Assembly (NCBI GenBank): GCA_964393215.1
Contig: CAYMSW010000009.1
Span: 1-22,119, forward strand
Origin: CAYFNK01 sp964393215
GTDB lineage: Archaea; Nanobdellota; Nanobdellia; SCGC-AAA011-G17; PNOQ01
Reading direction: 5' to 3'
DNA: 22,119 nt
In this document: piece by piece, positions 7,690-14,253 of the stretch
Position numbering within the stretch: position 1 is the stretch's first letter
How the letters are laid out: the number at the start of each line of letters is the position of its first letter
Position numbers and translations under genes: made by a program
The notes under the pieces: generated by a model
Told to the model about the DNA's origin: nothing
Database searches by the model: none
What the model saw: only the letters and a program-made list of their open reading frames with translations

Positions 7690-7692
7690 AAA

Positions 7693-7792
7693 NNNNNNNN
7701 NNNNNNNNNNNNNNNNNNNNNNNNNNNNNNNNNNNNNNNNNNNNNNNNNNNNNNNNNNNNNNNNNNNNNNNNNNNNNNNNNNNNNNNNNNNN
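7693..7792. other. 100-N assembly gap
   Basis: Exactly 100 N, the usual placeholder for a scaffold join of unknown length. It removes the start region of the MFS gene, possibly the first codons of nre, and the promoters between these divergent genes. The apparent GTG at 7682 that opens a frame through the gap is not meaningful, since the gap length is arbitrary. Confidence 0.98.
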
Positions 7793-8869
7793 GAAATATA
7801 CGTCGCTGTTGCTTTGAGAAAGTTTGCAGTAGCAATGTTTGGTATTTTTGTTCCTATTTATTTGTACTTTGAATTAAATTATTCATTATCTAGAGTTGGA
7901 GTATTTTTTGTTGCGACATATCTTGTAACTTCTTTCTCTTTTATTTTGGCCTCAATGGTTAGTTCGAGAATTGGTTTCAAGCGGAATATGTTAATCAGTT
8001 CAATCGTGCTTATAATTGCTTTGGCGGCTCTTTACTTTTTGAAGACGAATCCTATATGGTTCTATCCTGCCGCAATACTTTTTGGAGCTGCGCAAGCTAT
8101 GTTTTGGTATTCTGTTCATGCCGATATGGTAAGATCAATTAAGAAAAAGAAAGGTGGTTCTGATGTTAGTTGGGTGTTTATTTTCATTAGTGTTGCTTCT
8201 ATTATAGGTCCTTTTTTGGCCGGAATTATTTTGGATTGGTCTGGGTTTAAGGTTTTGTTTGCTATTGTTACTGCAATTTTGATTTTGTCTTCTGCTCCTT
8301 TGTTTTTATCTAGAGATGTTAAAACTAGATCCTATGTAAATTTGAAAGAAATTTTTTCGAAAATTAATTTTGGTCGCAGTGTTTCTTATTTCTCTGAAGG
8401 TGCGATGCATGTTGCTGCGGGTGTGTTGTGGCCGTTGCTTGTTTTCATTATATTGAAAGATTACGTTGGCTTGGGTACTGTTTTCTCTTTGGTTTCTGTT
8501 TTAACTCCTTTCGTCTTAGTGTTTGCTGGAAAATTTGTTGATCGCACTAATCTAAGGAAGACTTTGATAGTTGGTGCTCTTTTCTTTGGATCATCCGTTG
8601 TTATGAGGGCATATGTTGATAGTTTTAATGGAATCCTTATCGTTATGTCTCTTGGTGCAGTTTCCTGGAGCTTGTTAACTGTAGCCATGCATAAGAATAT
8701 TTATGTTAGATCTAAGAAAAATGGAGATTTGACAGAGATTCTTGCTAGAGAATTGATTTTTAGCCCAGGAAGAATATTCATTCTCTTGATTTTGATATTT
8801 TCTGGAAGTTTCTTTTGGAGTCTTGTAGCTGCTGGTTTGAGCTCTTTGCTGTTCTTATGGTTTAGATAG
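7793..8869 (+). CDS. MFS-type membrane transporter, 5' end lost in gap
   Basis: 358 visible residues forming about ten to eleven hydrophobic helices, consistent with a 12-helix major facilitator protein missing its first helix. Features: RKFAVAMFGIFVPIYLYF as an early helix; a basic loop SRIGFKRN between helices, in the position of the MFS loop 2-3 signature; a charged central cytoplasmic loop (RDVKTRSYVNLKEIFSKINF) dividing the two halves; and GKFVDRTNLRK in the equivalent second-half loop (D-R pattern). The substrate cannot be told from sequence. The first codons lie in the 100-N gap. The stop is 6 bp before the TATA box of rpl15e. Confidence 0.85.
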   Translation, partial: EIYVAVALRKFAVAMFGIFVPIYLYFELNYSLSRVGVFFVATYLVTSFSFILASMVSSRIGFKRNMLISSIVLIIALAALYFLKTNPIWFYPAAILFGAAQAMFWYSVHADMVRSIKKKKGGSDVSWVFIFISVASIIGPFLAGIILDWSGFKVLFAIVTAILILSSAPLFLSRDVKTRSYVNLKEIFSKINFGRSVSYFSEGAMHVAAGVLWPLLVFIILKDYVGLGTVFSLVSVLTPFVLVFAGKFVDRTNLRKTLIVGALFFGSSVVMRAYVDSFNGILIVMSLGAVSWSLLTVAMHKNIYVRSKKNGDLTEILARELIFSPGRIFILLILIFSGSFFWSLVAAGLSSLLFLWFR

Positions 8870-8874
8870 CAACA

Positions 8875-8882
8875 TTTATAAA
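8875..8882 (+). promoter_or_regulatory. TATA box of rpl15e
   Basis: TTTATAAA six bp after the MFS stop and about 28 bp before the ATG; leaderless spacing. Confidence 0.75.
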
Positions 8883-8906
8883 CGCCTCAAATTCTCAAAC
8901 ATCATC

Positions 8907-9470
8907 ATGTATAAGTACATTCGAGAGTTGTGGAAAAAGCCTTCTGTTGATGTTACAAGGGAGAGGCTAATTAAGTGGAGAAAAGAGCCAGTTATGGTTC
9001 GTGTAGATAGACCAACTAGATTAGATAGGGCTAGAACTCTTGGATACAAGGCTAAGCAAGGTATTGCTGTTGTTAGGATTAAAGTTCCTAAGAGCAAGAG
9101 ACAGAGACCTTTGATAAAAAAAGGTAGACGTTCTAAGCATAGAAGAAGAAAGAAAATAGTTGGTGTTAGTTATCAATGGATTGCTGAGGGCAGAGTTGCT
9201 AGAAAATATACTAACATGGAAGTTTTGAATTCTTACATGGTTGGCCATGATGGAAAGCATAAATGGTACGAAGTTATTTTAGTTGATAGAGAACATCCTA
9301 GAGTAAAGAAAGATCATAGGACTGAATGGGTAACAAGAAAAGCAAATACTGGTCGTGTTTACAGAGGTTTAACTTCTGCTGGTAAAAAGAGTAGAGGTAT
9401 GTTGCACAAAGGTAAGGGTGCTGAGAAAATAAGGCCAAGTTTGAAATCAAATAAGAGATTGGCTAAGTAA
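8907..9470 (+). CDS. rpl15e: Large-subunit ribosomal protein eL15 (L15e)
   Basis: Structural protein of the archaeal/eukaryotic 50S/60S subunit that binds 23S rRNA. 187 residues, close to the family length. Hallmarks: MYKYIRELWKKP start, VRVDRPTRLDRARTLGYKAKQG (about 31-52), the very basic run RPLIKKGRRSKHRRRKK, LNSYMVGHDGKHKWYEVILVD, and the C-terminal RGLTSAGKKSRGM. TATA box TTTATAAA (8875-8882) is centred about 28 bp from the ATG; no Shine-Dalgarno, so leaderless. Single-gene unit, convergent with the cold-shock gene. Confidence 0.97.
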   Translation: MYKYIRELWKKPSVDVTRERLIKWRKEPVMVRVDRPTRLDRARTLGYKAKQGIAVVRIKVPKSKRQRPLIKKGRRSKHRRRKKIVGVSYQWIAEGRVARKYTNMEVLNSYMVGHDGKHKWYEVILVDREHPRVKKDHRTEWVTRKANTGRVYRGLTSAGKKSRGMLHKGKGAEKIRPSLKSNKRLAK

Positions 9471-9488
9471 TTCTAATTAAATTATAAT

Positions 9489-9503
9489 AAAAAAAGAAAA
9501 AAA
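9489..9503 (-). terminator. U-rich terminator of the cold-shock gene
   Basis: On the minus strand the csp stop codon is followed 14 nt later by T7-C-T7, the U-tract type of archaeal intrinsic terminator; no hairpin is needed or seen. Confidence 0.7.
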
Positions 9504-9517
9504 TAGAAAGTGTGCTT

Positions 9518-9805
9518 TTACTCTTCTTGTTCTTCTGTTTGTTCTTCTTCTGCAGGTTCTTCATCTGATTGTGTTTCTTCTGCAGGTTCTTCGTTTGCTA
9601 TCTCGCTACCTTTCTGTAGCAATGCGACATTCTGAGCTTGTTTACCTTTTTCACCTTCAGATTGATCAAAAGATACCCTATCGTTTTCTCTTAGGCGTAC
9701 ACCTTCTTTAACAGCGGTGTAATGCACGAAATAGTCTTGTCCGTCGTCACCTTCGATAAAACCGTAGCCTTTTCTAATGTCATACCATTTAACTTTTCCT
9801 TCCAT
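9518..9805 (-). CDS. Cold-shock domain protein (CspA-like) with acidic tail
   Basis: Single-strand nucleic-acid chaperone. Residues 1-67 are a complete cold-shock domain: KGYGFIE (RNP1, 12-18) and YFVHY (RNP2, 25-29), plus GKVKWY at the start. Residues 71-95 form an extra tail in which 14 of 25 residues are Asp or Glu (EEPAEE twice); the tail is encoded by an imperfect direct repeat (CTGCAGGTTCTTC at 9550-9562 and 9580-9592). Ordinary Csp proteins end after the domain. Own promoter: TATA at 9871-9878 and GGAG at 9817-9820, giving a leader of about 40 nt, the longest inferred here. A T7-C-T7 tract follows the gene as terminator. The start at 9805 is fixed by the domain; the ATG 10 nt upstream is out of frame. 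Confidence 0.93.
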   Translation of the reverse strand: MEGKVKWYDIRKGYGFIEGDDGQDYFVHYTAVKEGVRLRENDRVSFDQSEGEKGKQAQNVALLQKGSEIANEEPAEETQSDEEPAEEEQTEEQEE

Positions 9806-9816
9806 TTATTTTCATA

Positions 9817-9820
9817 CTCC
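9817..9820 (-). promoter_or_regulatory. Shine-Dalgarno site of the cold-shock gene
   Basis: GGAG on the minus strand, 11 nt before the ATG; the spacing is a little long. Confidence 0.5.
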
Positions 9821-9870
9821 TACCCAAATTGTTTTTGTAATTTGAGCTTGGATTGATGGTATCTGGGCGG

Positions 9871-9878
9871 TTTATAAA
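9871..9878 (-). promoter_or_regulatory. TATA box of the cold-shock gene
   Basis: TTTATAAA (palindromic) about 70 bp before the ATG and just after the end of the upstream orphan gene; gives a leader near 40 nt, unlike the leaderless neighbours. Confidence 0.65.
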
Positions 9879-9888
9879 TGTTTTTAAT

Positions 9889-10263
9889 TTAAGATTCTTT
9901 GCCCGGTAGATTTGGCTCTGTTAGCAAATACCAAGACTCTTTTTCTAGAATTGAAGTTATTGTTACATCTTCTGTTCTTAGGTTGGGGTGATCTTCCATC
10001 TCTTCAACAAACTCTAAAGCTCTGTCCCAAAAGAAAATATTTACTCCTCTGAATACCCTTATCATTCTTGCACCTATTTCTTTTTCGGTTGTATCTATGC
10101 TCAATTTGAATCTTCTGTAGAATTCTGATAAATCATCTTGTCTACGCTGGACTATTCTTGCAGAATATTCTCCTGGCGATATGGGATAATTTTCAGGGTA
10201 TTGAAATATGTAAACTATGTCTTTTCCATTGAATCCGTTCATTTCTAATTTTTCTCTGTTCAT
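9889..10263 (-). CDS. Hypothetical protein
   Basis: 124 residues, not recognised. Soluble, mixed alpha/beta, no signal peptide or membrane helix. Visible blocks: DIVYIFQYPENYPISPGEYSAR (about 15-36, a likely beta hairpin), a central charged helix, FFWDRALEFVEEMEDHP (about 77-93) and a C-terminal strand SWYLLTEPNLPG. The TATA box (10288-10297) is centred about 29 bp ahead of the first ATG, which supports that start over the second Met at residue 8. Divergent from metK across 97 bp. No function proposed. Confidence 0.82.
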   Translation of the reverse strand: MNREKLEMNGFNGKDIVYIFQYPENYPISPGEYSARIVQRRQDDLSEFYRRFKLSIDTTEKEIGARMIRVFRGVNIFFWDRALEFVEEMEDHPNLRTEDVTITSILEKESWYLLTEPNLPGKES

Positions 10264-10287
10264 TGTGGAATTCTTGGTTGTTATTCC

Positions 10288-10297
10288 TTTTAAAAAG
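10288..10297 (-). promoter_or_regulatory. TATA box of the 9889-10263 orphan
   Basis: CTTTTTAAAA on the minus strand, about 29 bp before the first ATG; supports that start. Confidence 0.65.
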
Positions 10298-10330
10298 TTA
10301 ACTGTAAAATATGTTAAGAAGTTTCACTAT

Positions 10331-10340
10331 TATTTTAAAT
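10331..10340 (+). promoter_or_regulatory. TATA box of metK
   Basis: TATTTTAAAT centred 25 bp before the ATG at 10361; decides the start against the longer open frame. No SAM-riboswitch-sized leader exists. Confidence 0.65.
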
Positions 10341-10360
10341 TCAATTTAACTGGTTTTTTT

Positions 10361-11488
10361 ATGAAAAAGCTATTTACATCTGAATCTGTAACTGAAGGGC
10401 ACCCTGACAAGGTTTGTGATCAAATATCTGATTCCATTCTTGATGAGTGTTTGAAGCAAGACTCTGAGTCTAGAGTTGCTATTGAGTGCTTGACTAAAAC
10501 TGGTGTTGTTATTGTTGCTGGTGAGTTAACTACTAATGCAAAGTTGGATATTCCTTCTTTAGTTAGGGGAAAGTTGAAAGAGATAGGTTATACTAAGCCA
10601 AGTTATGGTATTGATGCTGATACATGTGCTGTTTTGTTGCATGTAGAGAAGCAAAGTCCAGATATTTCTCAAGGCGTTAGTGAAGGAGAAGGATTGTATA
10701 AAGAGCAAGGTGCTGGAGATCAGGGAATGATGTTTGGTTATGCTTGTGATGAGACTGATGAGTTGATGCCTTTGCCAATTGTCCTAGCGCATAGATTGAC
10801 TAAGAGGTTGTCTGAAGTTAGGAAGGCAGGTGAGATTCCTTATTTGGGCCCAGATGGAAAATCTCAAGTTACTGTTGAGTATGATGGAAATAAACCAGTT
10901 AGAGTAGATACTATTGTTGTAAGTTCTCAACATGATGATGGAGTTAATTATGATATTTTGAAAAAAGATATTGTTGAAAAAGTTATTAGACCTTCTTGTG
11001 GTTTTTGGGTTGACGATAGTACTAAGTTTTTAGTTAATCCTACTGGTAAGTTTGTTTTAGGAGGCCCACATGCTGACGCAGGTTTGACTGGTCGTAAAAT
11101 TATTGTTGATAGTTATGGTGGTATGGGTAAGCATGGAGGTGGAGCATTTTCTGGAAAGGACCCTAGCAAGGTTGACAGAAGTGCTGCATACGCTGCAAGA
11201 CATGTTGCAAAAAGTTTGGTTGCTGCTGGTTTGTGTAAGAGATGTGAAGTCGGTTTGAGCTATGCTATTGGTGTTGCTGAGCCCGTTAGTATTTTTGTTG
11301 ACAGTTTTGGAACTTCTTCTTTGAGTGAGGATGAGTTAGAAAGAACTGTTAGAGCTAATTTTGATTTGAGGCCCGCTTCAATAATTGCTAATTTTGATTT
11401 GAAGAAACCAATCTATACCGATACTGCTTCATACGGTCATTTTGGTATGGATCATTATCCTTGGGAAAATGTGAAAGAGATTACATAA
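10361..11488 (+). CDS. metK: S-adenosylmethionine synthetase, bacterial type (MetK)
   Basis: Makes S-adenosylmethionine from ATP and methionine. 375 residues with the bacterial/eukaryal MAT signatures: FTSESVTEGHPDKVCDQISD at the N-terminus (ATP site His and Mg ligand Asp), GDQGMMFGYACDET in the middle, GGPHADAGLTGRKIIVDSYGG and the P-loop-like GGGAFSGKDPSKVDRS, then FDLRPASII and YGHFG near the end. Most archaea instead use a divergent archaeal MAT family that does not share these blocks, so horizontal acquisition is likely. Start chosen at 10361 because the family begins with FTSESVTEGHPD and the TATA box (10331-10340) lies 25 bp ahead; the open frame extends upstream to 10217 but runs through that promoter. 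Leaderless. Confidence 0.96.
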   Translation: MKKLFTSESVTEGHPDKVCDQISDSILDECLKQDSESRVAIECLTKTGVVIVAGELTTNAKLDIPSLVRGKLKEIGYTKPSYGIDADTCAVLLHVEKQSPDISQGVSEGEGLYKEQGAGDQGMMFGYACDETDELMPLPIVLAHRLTKRLSEVRKAGEIPYLGPDGKSQVTVEYDGNKPVRVDTIVVSSQHDDGVNYDILKKDIVEKVIRPSCGFWVDDSTKFLVNPTGKFVLGGPHADAGLTGRKIIVDSYGGMGKHGGGAFSGKDPSKVDRSAAYAARHVAKSLVAAGLCKRCEVGLSYAIGVAEPVSIFVDSFGTSSLSEDELERTVRANFDLRPASIIANFDLKKPIYTDTASYGHFGMDHYPWENVKEIT

Positions 11489-11490
11489 GC

Positions 11491-11500
11491 CTTATAAATA
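11491..11500 (+). promoter_or_regulatory. TATA box of the thioredoxin-like gene
   Basis: CTTATAAATA three bp after the metK stop, 25 bp before the ATG at 11520. Confidence 0.72.
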
Positions 11501-11519
11501 ATTATTTTTGTTTTCTCTC

Positions 11520-11810
11520 ATGGTTGTTAAAATTGAAGTGTTTACATCGTCAACTTGTCCACATTGTCCTAGAGCAATTAGTTTGGTTAATGAGTTTGTT
11601 GAGAAAGGACAAGTTGAATTGGTTGAGACGAATATAGGAAGTCCAGAAGGTCAAAAGAGATCCGGAGAATTTGGAATAAGAGCTGTTCCTACTCTACTTG
11701 TTGTCGGTCCTGGTTCTGAAGATCCAATTGGTTTGAGAGGCGTTCCTTCTAAAGATACCTTAGTTAAAGTCATTGAAATTGCTGAAGGTCGCAGAAAATG
11801 GAAAGCTTAA
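11520..11810 (+). CDS. Small thioredoxin/glutaredoxin-like protein
   Basis: 96 residues with one thioredoxin fold: VKIEVFTSST-C13-PH-C16 active site, helix ISLVNEF, then IRAVPTLLVV with the cis-proline loop, and GLRGVPSKD. The CPHC motif and absence of the N-terminal beta-alpha extension match small archaeal thioredoxins. Likely a cytosolic disulfide reductant; no thioredoxin reductase is in the window. Start at the ATG 11520, 25 bp from the TATA box (11491-11500); leaderless. The in-frame TTG at 11508 lies before the predicted transcription start. Confidence 0.9.
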   Translation: MVVKIEVFTSSTCPHCPRAISLVNEFVEKGQVELVETNIGSPEGQKRSGEFGIRAVPTLLVVGPGSEDPIGLRGVPSKDTLVKVIEIAEGRRKWKA

Positions 11811-11814
11811 ATAT
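11806..11814 (+). promoter_or_regulatory. TATA box overlapping the thioredoxin stop codon
   Basis: CTTAAATAT includes the TAA stop (11808-11810) and is centred 25 bp before the ATG at 11835. Confidence 0.6.
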
Positions 11815-11834
11815 CGGTTCTTGTTTCCCTTTTT

Positions 11835-12224
11835 ATGGGTGAAGATTACAAAAAGCCACTTGCAGTATTTATTTCTGATGCAATTTATAACTGTGGATAT
11901 GATTGTGGCTATGAGGGGCAATTTCGTTCTTCAATTAGTCCTAGTACAGATGAAATTGAGATTTATAGACGAAAAAGGCTTAGAAATTTATGGAAACTTC
12001 TTCGTGTTTCTGGGGATGAAAAACTTCTTGGAACTCTTCTTTTGCATGGTGAAGAAGTTGATGGAAGCGGGAAGTATATTTTGGAAATTTCCGATGGTGT
12101 TCGAGAGTTTAGAAAAATAATTGGGTTGGTAGAAAATGCTTTGAAAGCCCATGGTTCTGAAAGATCTCTTGAAGTTAGAGCTAATGAAAAGCTAGAGGAA
12201 TCTGGTGACTTGCATTTTGAATAG
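11835..12224 (+). CDS. Hypothetical protein
   Basis: 129 residues, not recognised. N-terminal VFISDAIYNCGYDCGYEGQ holds two Cys (C20, C24). This is followed by basic RRKRLRNLWKLLR, then LLLHGEEVDGSGKYILEISDG (probable strands) and a C-terminal helical segment with EFRKIIGLVENALKAHG. Soluble. Its TATA box (11806-11814) overlaps the stop codon of the thioredoxin gene and is centred 25 bp from the ATG; leaderless. No function assigned. Confidence 0.8.
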   Translation: MGEDYKKPLAVFISDAIYNCGYDCGYEGQFRSSISPSTDEIEIYRRKRLRNLWKLLRVSGDEKLLGTLLLHGEEVDGSGKYILEISDGVREFRKIIGLVENALKAHGSERSLEVRANEKLEESGDLHFE

Positions 12225-12225
12225 G

Positions 12226-12233
12226 TTTAAATA
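12226..12233 (+). promoter_or_regulatory. TATA box of the secreted orphan
   Basis: TTTAAATA two bp after the previous stop; about 26 bp before ATG 12256 and 47 bp before GTG 12277. Confidence 0.55.
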
Positions 12234-12264
12234 GTTATTTTGAACATTGTTGTTTATGAAAATT

Positions 12265-12272
12265 GGGGGTGA
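12265..12272 (+). promoter_or_regulatory. Shine-Dalgarno site favouring GTG 12277
   Basis: GGGGGTGA ends 4 nt before the GTG; this is why the GTG was preferred to the upstream in-frame ATG. Confidence 0.5.
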
Positions 12273-12276
12273 AAAT

Positions 12277-12858
12277 GTGAAAAAAATAGTTTTAATTGGT
12301 TTGTTCTTGGTTGTGGTTTCCTTCATTGTTTTTTCGGGAGATGGAGTTCAACTTTCTGATAGACACGATACAAGTGACCATCTTATAGATGCACCAATGA
12401 TAAGTAATTTTTTAGTAAAGGCAACGGAACATGAAAACAGTAATTTGGGAGATTATCAATATCAAACAATGGTGGTTATGGACCCTGAACCAATCATTAA
12501 TACTACAATTGAGGGGAATTCAACCCATGTTTTATTTGAATTTGGTGCGAATCTTGGCCATAAACCCACAGTAACAAGAATGTATTCTGTAGTTGAAGTT
12601 CATAATAACACGGGTAAAACTTCTGATTTCTATATAAATGATATTTGGTGTGCAGAAGTAACAGGTTTTAATTCTACACTTACTCGAACAAAATTGAAAT
12701 ATATTGAATACAGCCAGGAATGTGTGGATAGTATTGGAATTGGTTTAAATGAGTTTTATAGGATACACTATAATACTTGGAATGGTGAAAATCCTTATAC
12801 CCAGGGTGGAGCTGGTTTAGATGCGATGCCCGTTATTGTGGGAACACATTATCTTTAA
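12277..12858 (+). CDS. Secreted or membrane-anchored hypothetical protein
   Basis: 193 residues: Lys-Lys then a hydrophobic segment VLIGLFLVVVSFIVF (about 4-18) as signal peptide or anchor, then a beta-rich exterior domain with at least four N-glycosylation sequons (NTT, NST, NNT, NST) and two Cys. Not recognised. Start chosen at GTG 12277 because GGGGGTGA (12265-12272) lies 4 nt ahead. The ATG at 12256 is also possible, being about 26 bp from the TATA box (12226-12233) and in frame; it would add seven residues before the signal peptide. The gene uses more A-ending codons (ACA, GTA, CCA, ATA) than its GTT/GCT/GGT-rich neighbours, which may hint at different origin. A U-rich tract follows its stop. 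Confidence 0.78.
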   Translation: MKKIVLIGLFLVVVSFIVFSGDGVQLSDRHDTSDHLIDAPMISNFLVKATEHENSNLGDYQYQTMVVMDPEPIINTTIEGNSTHVLFEFGANLGHKPTVTRMYSVVEVHNNTGKTSDFYINDIWCAEVTGFNSTLTRTKLKYIEYSQECVDSIGIGLNEFYRIHYNTWNGENPYTQGGAGLDAMPVIVGTHYL

Positions 12859-12873
12859 TTTTCTTCTTTTTTT
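12859..12873 (+). terminator. U-rich terminator after the secreted orphan
   Basis: Fifteen pyrimidines (TTTTCTTCTTTTTTT) start directly after the stop codon and run into the stop of the convergent small membrane protein gene. Confidence 0.65.
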
Positions 12874-13138
12874 ATACTCTATAAACTCTAACGTTGAAAT
12901 TCTTTCTGAAGCTATCAACTTTTTTCTTGTTGAATAAATACATTACTCCCCCAAAGAGTATTGCTGCTCCTAGAAATACTGCGAACAATGTTCCGAATAC
13001 TAGAAATAATCCTCCAATTAGTGGGGAAAATAGGGATATCAATGCACTATTCTTTGTGCTAAATCCTTTATCCTTTAGAAGGATGAATACTACGAACGCT
13101 ATTATAATTGATAGGTAAAATATTCTTTCCCAAATCAT
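12872..13138 (-). CDS. Small membrane protein, function unknown
   Basis: 88 residues: one hydrophobic helix at about 4-21, a charged loop KDKGFSTKN, then two closely spaced helices between about 31 and 69 with Gly-rich turns, and a basic C-terminal tail (NKKKVDSFRKNFNVR) expected in the cytoplasm. Not recognised. TATA box GTTTTATATG (13161-13170, minus strand) is centred about 27 bp from the ATG; leaderless. Divergent from the DHH gene with interlocking promoters. Confidence 0.75.
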   Translation of the reverse strand: MIWERIFYLSIIIAFVVFILLKDKGFSTKNSALISLFSPLIGGLFLVFGTLFAVFLGAAILFGGVMYLFNKKKVDSFRKNFNVRVYRV

Positions 13139-13146
13139 ATCACAAG

Positions 13147-13156
13147 CTATATAAAA
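13147..13156 (+). promoter_or_regulatory. TATA box of the DHH gene
   Basis: CTATATAAAA centred about 28 bp before the ATG at 13180; lies only 14 bp from the oppositely oriented TATA box. Confidence 0.68.
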
Positions 13157-13160
13157 GGGG

Positions 13161-13170
13161 CATATAAAAC
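13161..13170 (-). promoter_or_regulatory. TATA box of the small membrane protein gene
   Basis: GTTTTATATG on the minus strand, about 27 bp before the ATG at 13138; placed downstream of the plus-strand TATA box, so the two promoters interlock. Confidence 0.62.
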
Positions 13171-13179
13171 TTTCTATAA

Positions 13180-14223
13180 ATGTTAACGGATGAACAGATA
13201 AAGGAGTTTAGGGAGTACTTACATAAAGCAGAGAATCCTTTATTCTTCTATGATGATGACTCTGATGGAGTTTGTTCTTATTTATTGCTAAAGAAGTATA
13301 TTGGAAAAGGTAAGGGAGTAATTGTAAAGGCTGCACCAAAAATTTCCGTTGATTTTTTGAGAAAAGTTAAGGAAAACTCTCCAGATTATATTTTCATTTT
13401 AGACATCCCTTTAGTTGATCAAGAATTTATTGACAAAGTTAATGTTCCTATTATTTGGTTAGACCATCATCCCCCAATTAAGAGAAAAGGGGTTCATTAT
13501 TACAATCCAAGATCGAATTCAAAGTCAGATGGAAGTCCAACCACTTATTGGGCCTATAAAATTGCTGAAGAAAAGGATCCTTTAATTGGTGCAATAGGTT
13601 GTATTGGAGATTGGTATTATCCTGACTTTTTGGATAAGTTGGATAAATTATATCCTGGTTTGTTACCTAAGAAAAGAAGTGGAAAACCAGAAGAAATTCT
13701 TTTTGATTCTACTTTGGGAGAGTTGATTAGTGTTGTTTCGTTCATTTTGAAGTTGAGTTTAACTGAAATTGGTAGATGCACCAGCATACTATTGAAAATA
13801 GAGGATCCATTTGAGATCCTTGAGCAAAAAAGTTCTAAAGGAAGATTCCTGTATAAGAAAGTTGAGAAGATAAAGAAAGAATATGATTGGGTTTTGAAGC
13901 AGGCTTTGAAGGAGAAACCTGAAGATGGAGTTCTTTTTGTAAAGCATCCCCATACAAACCATTCTTTTGTTGGCGATTTAGCTACTGAGTTGAGTTATAG
14001 AACTAGAACTGTTTTGATTGTTGGTAGGGAAGATGAAGGTAGGATGAAAATGAGTATTAGAAGCTCGGATGTAAAAATAAATGATATTATTGAAGAATCA
14101 ATTCGTGGTTTGGATGGTTATGGTGGTGGACATGAGTTATCTTGTGGTGCAAATGTAAATTTGAATGATTTTGATGAATTCTTAGAAAGGTTTAAGAAAG
14201 GCGTAAATAAGAGAAAACGTTAA
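13180..14223 (+). CDS. DHH/DHHA1-family phosphoesterase (RecJ-like)
   Basis: Manganese-dependent phosphoesterase or nuclease of the DHH superfamily. 347 residues: motif I DDDSDG (25-30), motif II Asp in ILDIP (D75), motif III DHH (95-97) in WLDHHPP, motif IV IGDW (about 142-145), then a helical linker and a DHHA1 domain with the substrate-binding GYGGGHELSCGA (GGGH at 315-318). The order fits archaeal RecJ-like or nanoRNase-like enzymes; exonuclease and oligonucleotide or cyclic-nucleotide hydrolysis cannot be separated by eye. TATA box (13147-13156) is about 28 bp from the ATG; leaderless. Confidence 0.93.
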   Translation: MLTDEQIKEFREYLHKAENPLFFYDDDSDGVCSYLLLKKYIGKGKGVIVKAAPKISVDFLRKVKENSPDYIFILDIPLVDQEFIDKVNVPIIWLDHHPPIKRKGVHYYNPRSNSKSDGSPTTYWAYKIAEEKDPLIGAIGCIGDWYYPDFLDKLDKLYPGLLPKKRSGKPEEILFDSTLGELISVVSFILKLSLTEIGRCTSILLKIEDPFEILEQKSSKGRFLYKKVEKIKKEYDWVLKQALKEKPEDGVLFVKHPHTNHSFVGDLATELSYRTRTVLIVGREDEGRMKMSIRSSDVKINDIIEESIRGLDGYGGGHELSCGANVNLNDFDEFLERFKKGVNKRKR

Positions 14224-14232
14224 TTTTAAAAA
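14224..14232 (+). promoter_or_regulatory. TATA box of the 14254 orphan
   Basis: TTTTAAAAA starting at the base after the DHH stop codon, 26 bp before the ATG. Confidence 0.6.
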
Positions 14233-14253
14233 CTATTTTTTTGGGCTTATTTT

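Noticed and set aside
7682..7792. GTG start for the MFS gene before the gap
   Set aside because: The reading frame crosses 100 N of arbitrary length and overlaps the opposite nre start; the real start is in the missing sequence.
9550..9592. 13-bp direct repeat as a mobile-element footprint
   Set aside because: It is in frame and simply codes the repeated acidic unit of the cold-shock protein tail.
10217..10360. Upstream extension of metK (48 extra residues)
   Set aside because: It runs through the TATA box at 10331-10340, overlaps the divergent gene, and the extra residues do not resemble any MetK.
10341..10360. SAM riboswitch ahead of metK
   Set aside because: Only about 20 bp separate TATA and ATG; no leader RNA exists.
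12247..12276. TTG 12247 as start of the secreted orphan
   Set aside because: It lies before the predicted transcription start; ATG 12256 or GTG 12277 fit better.
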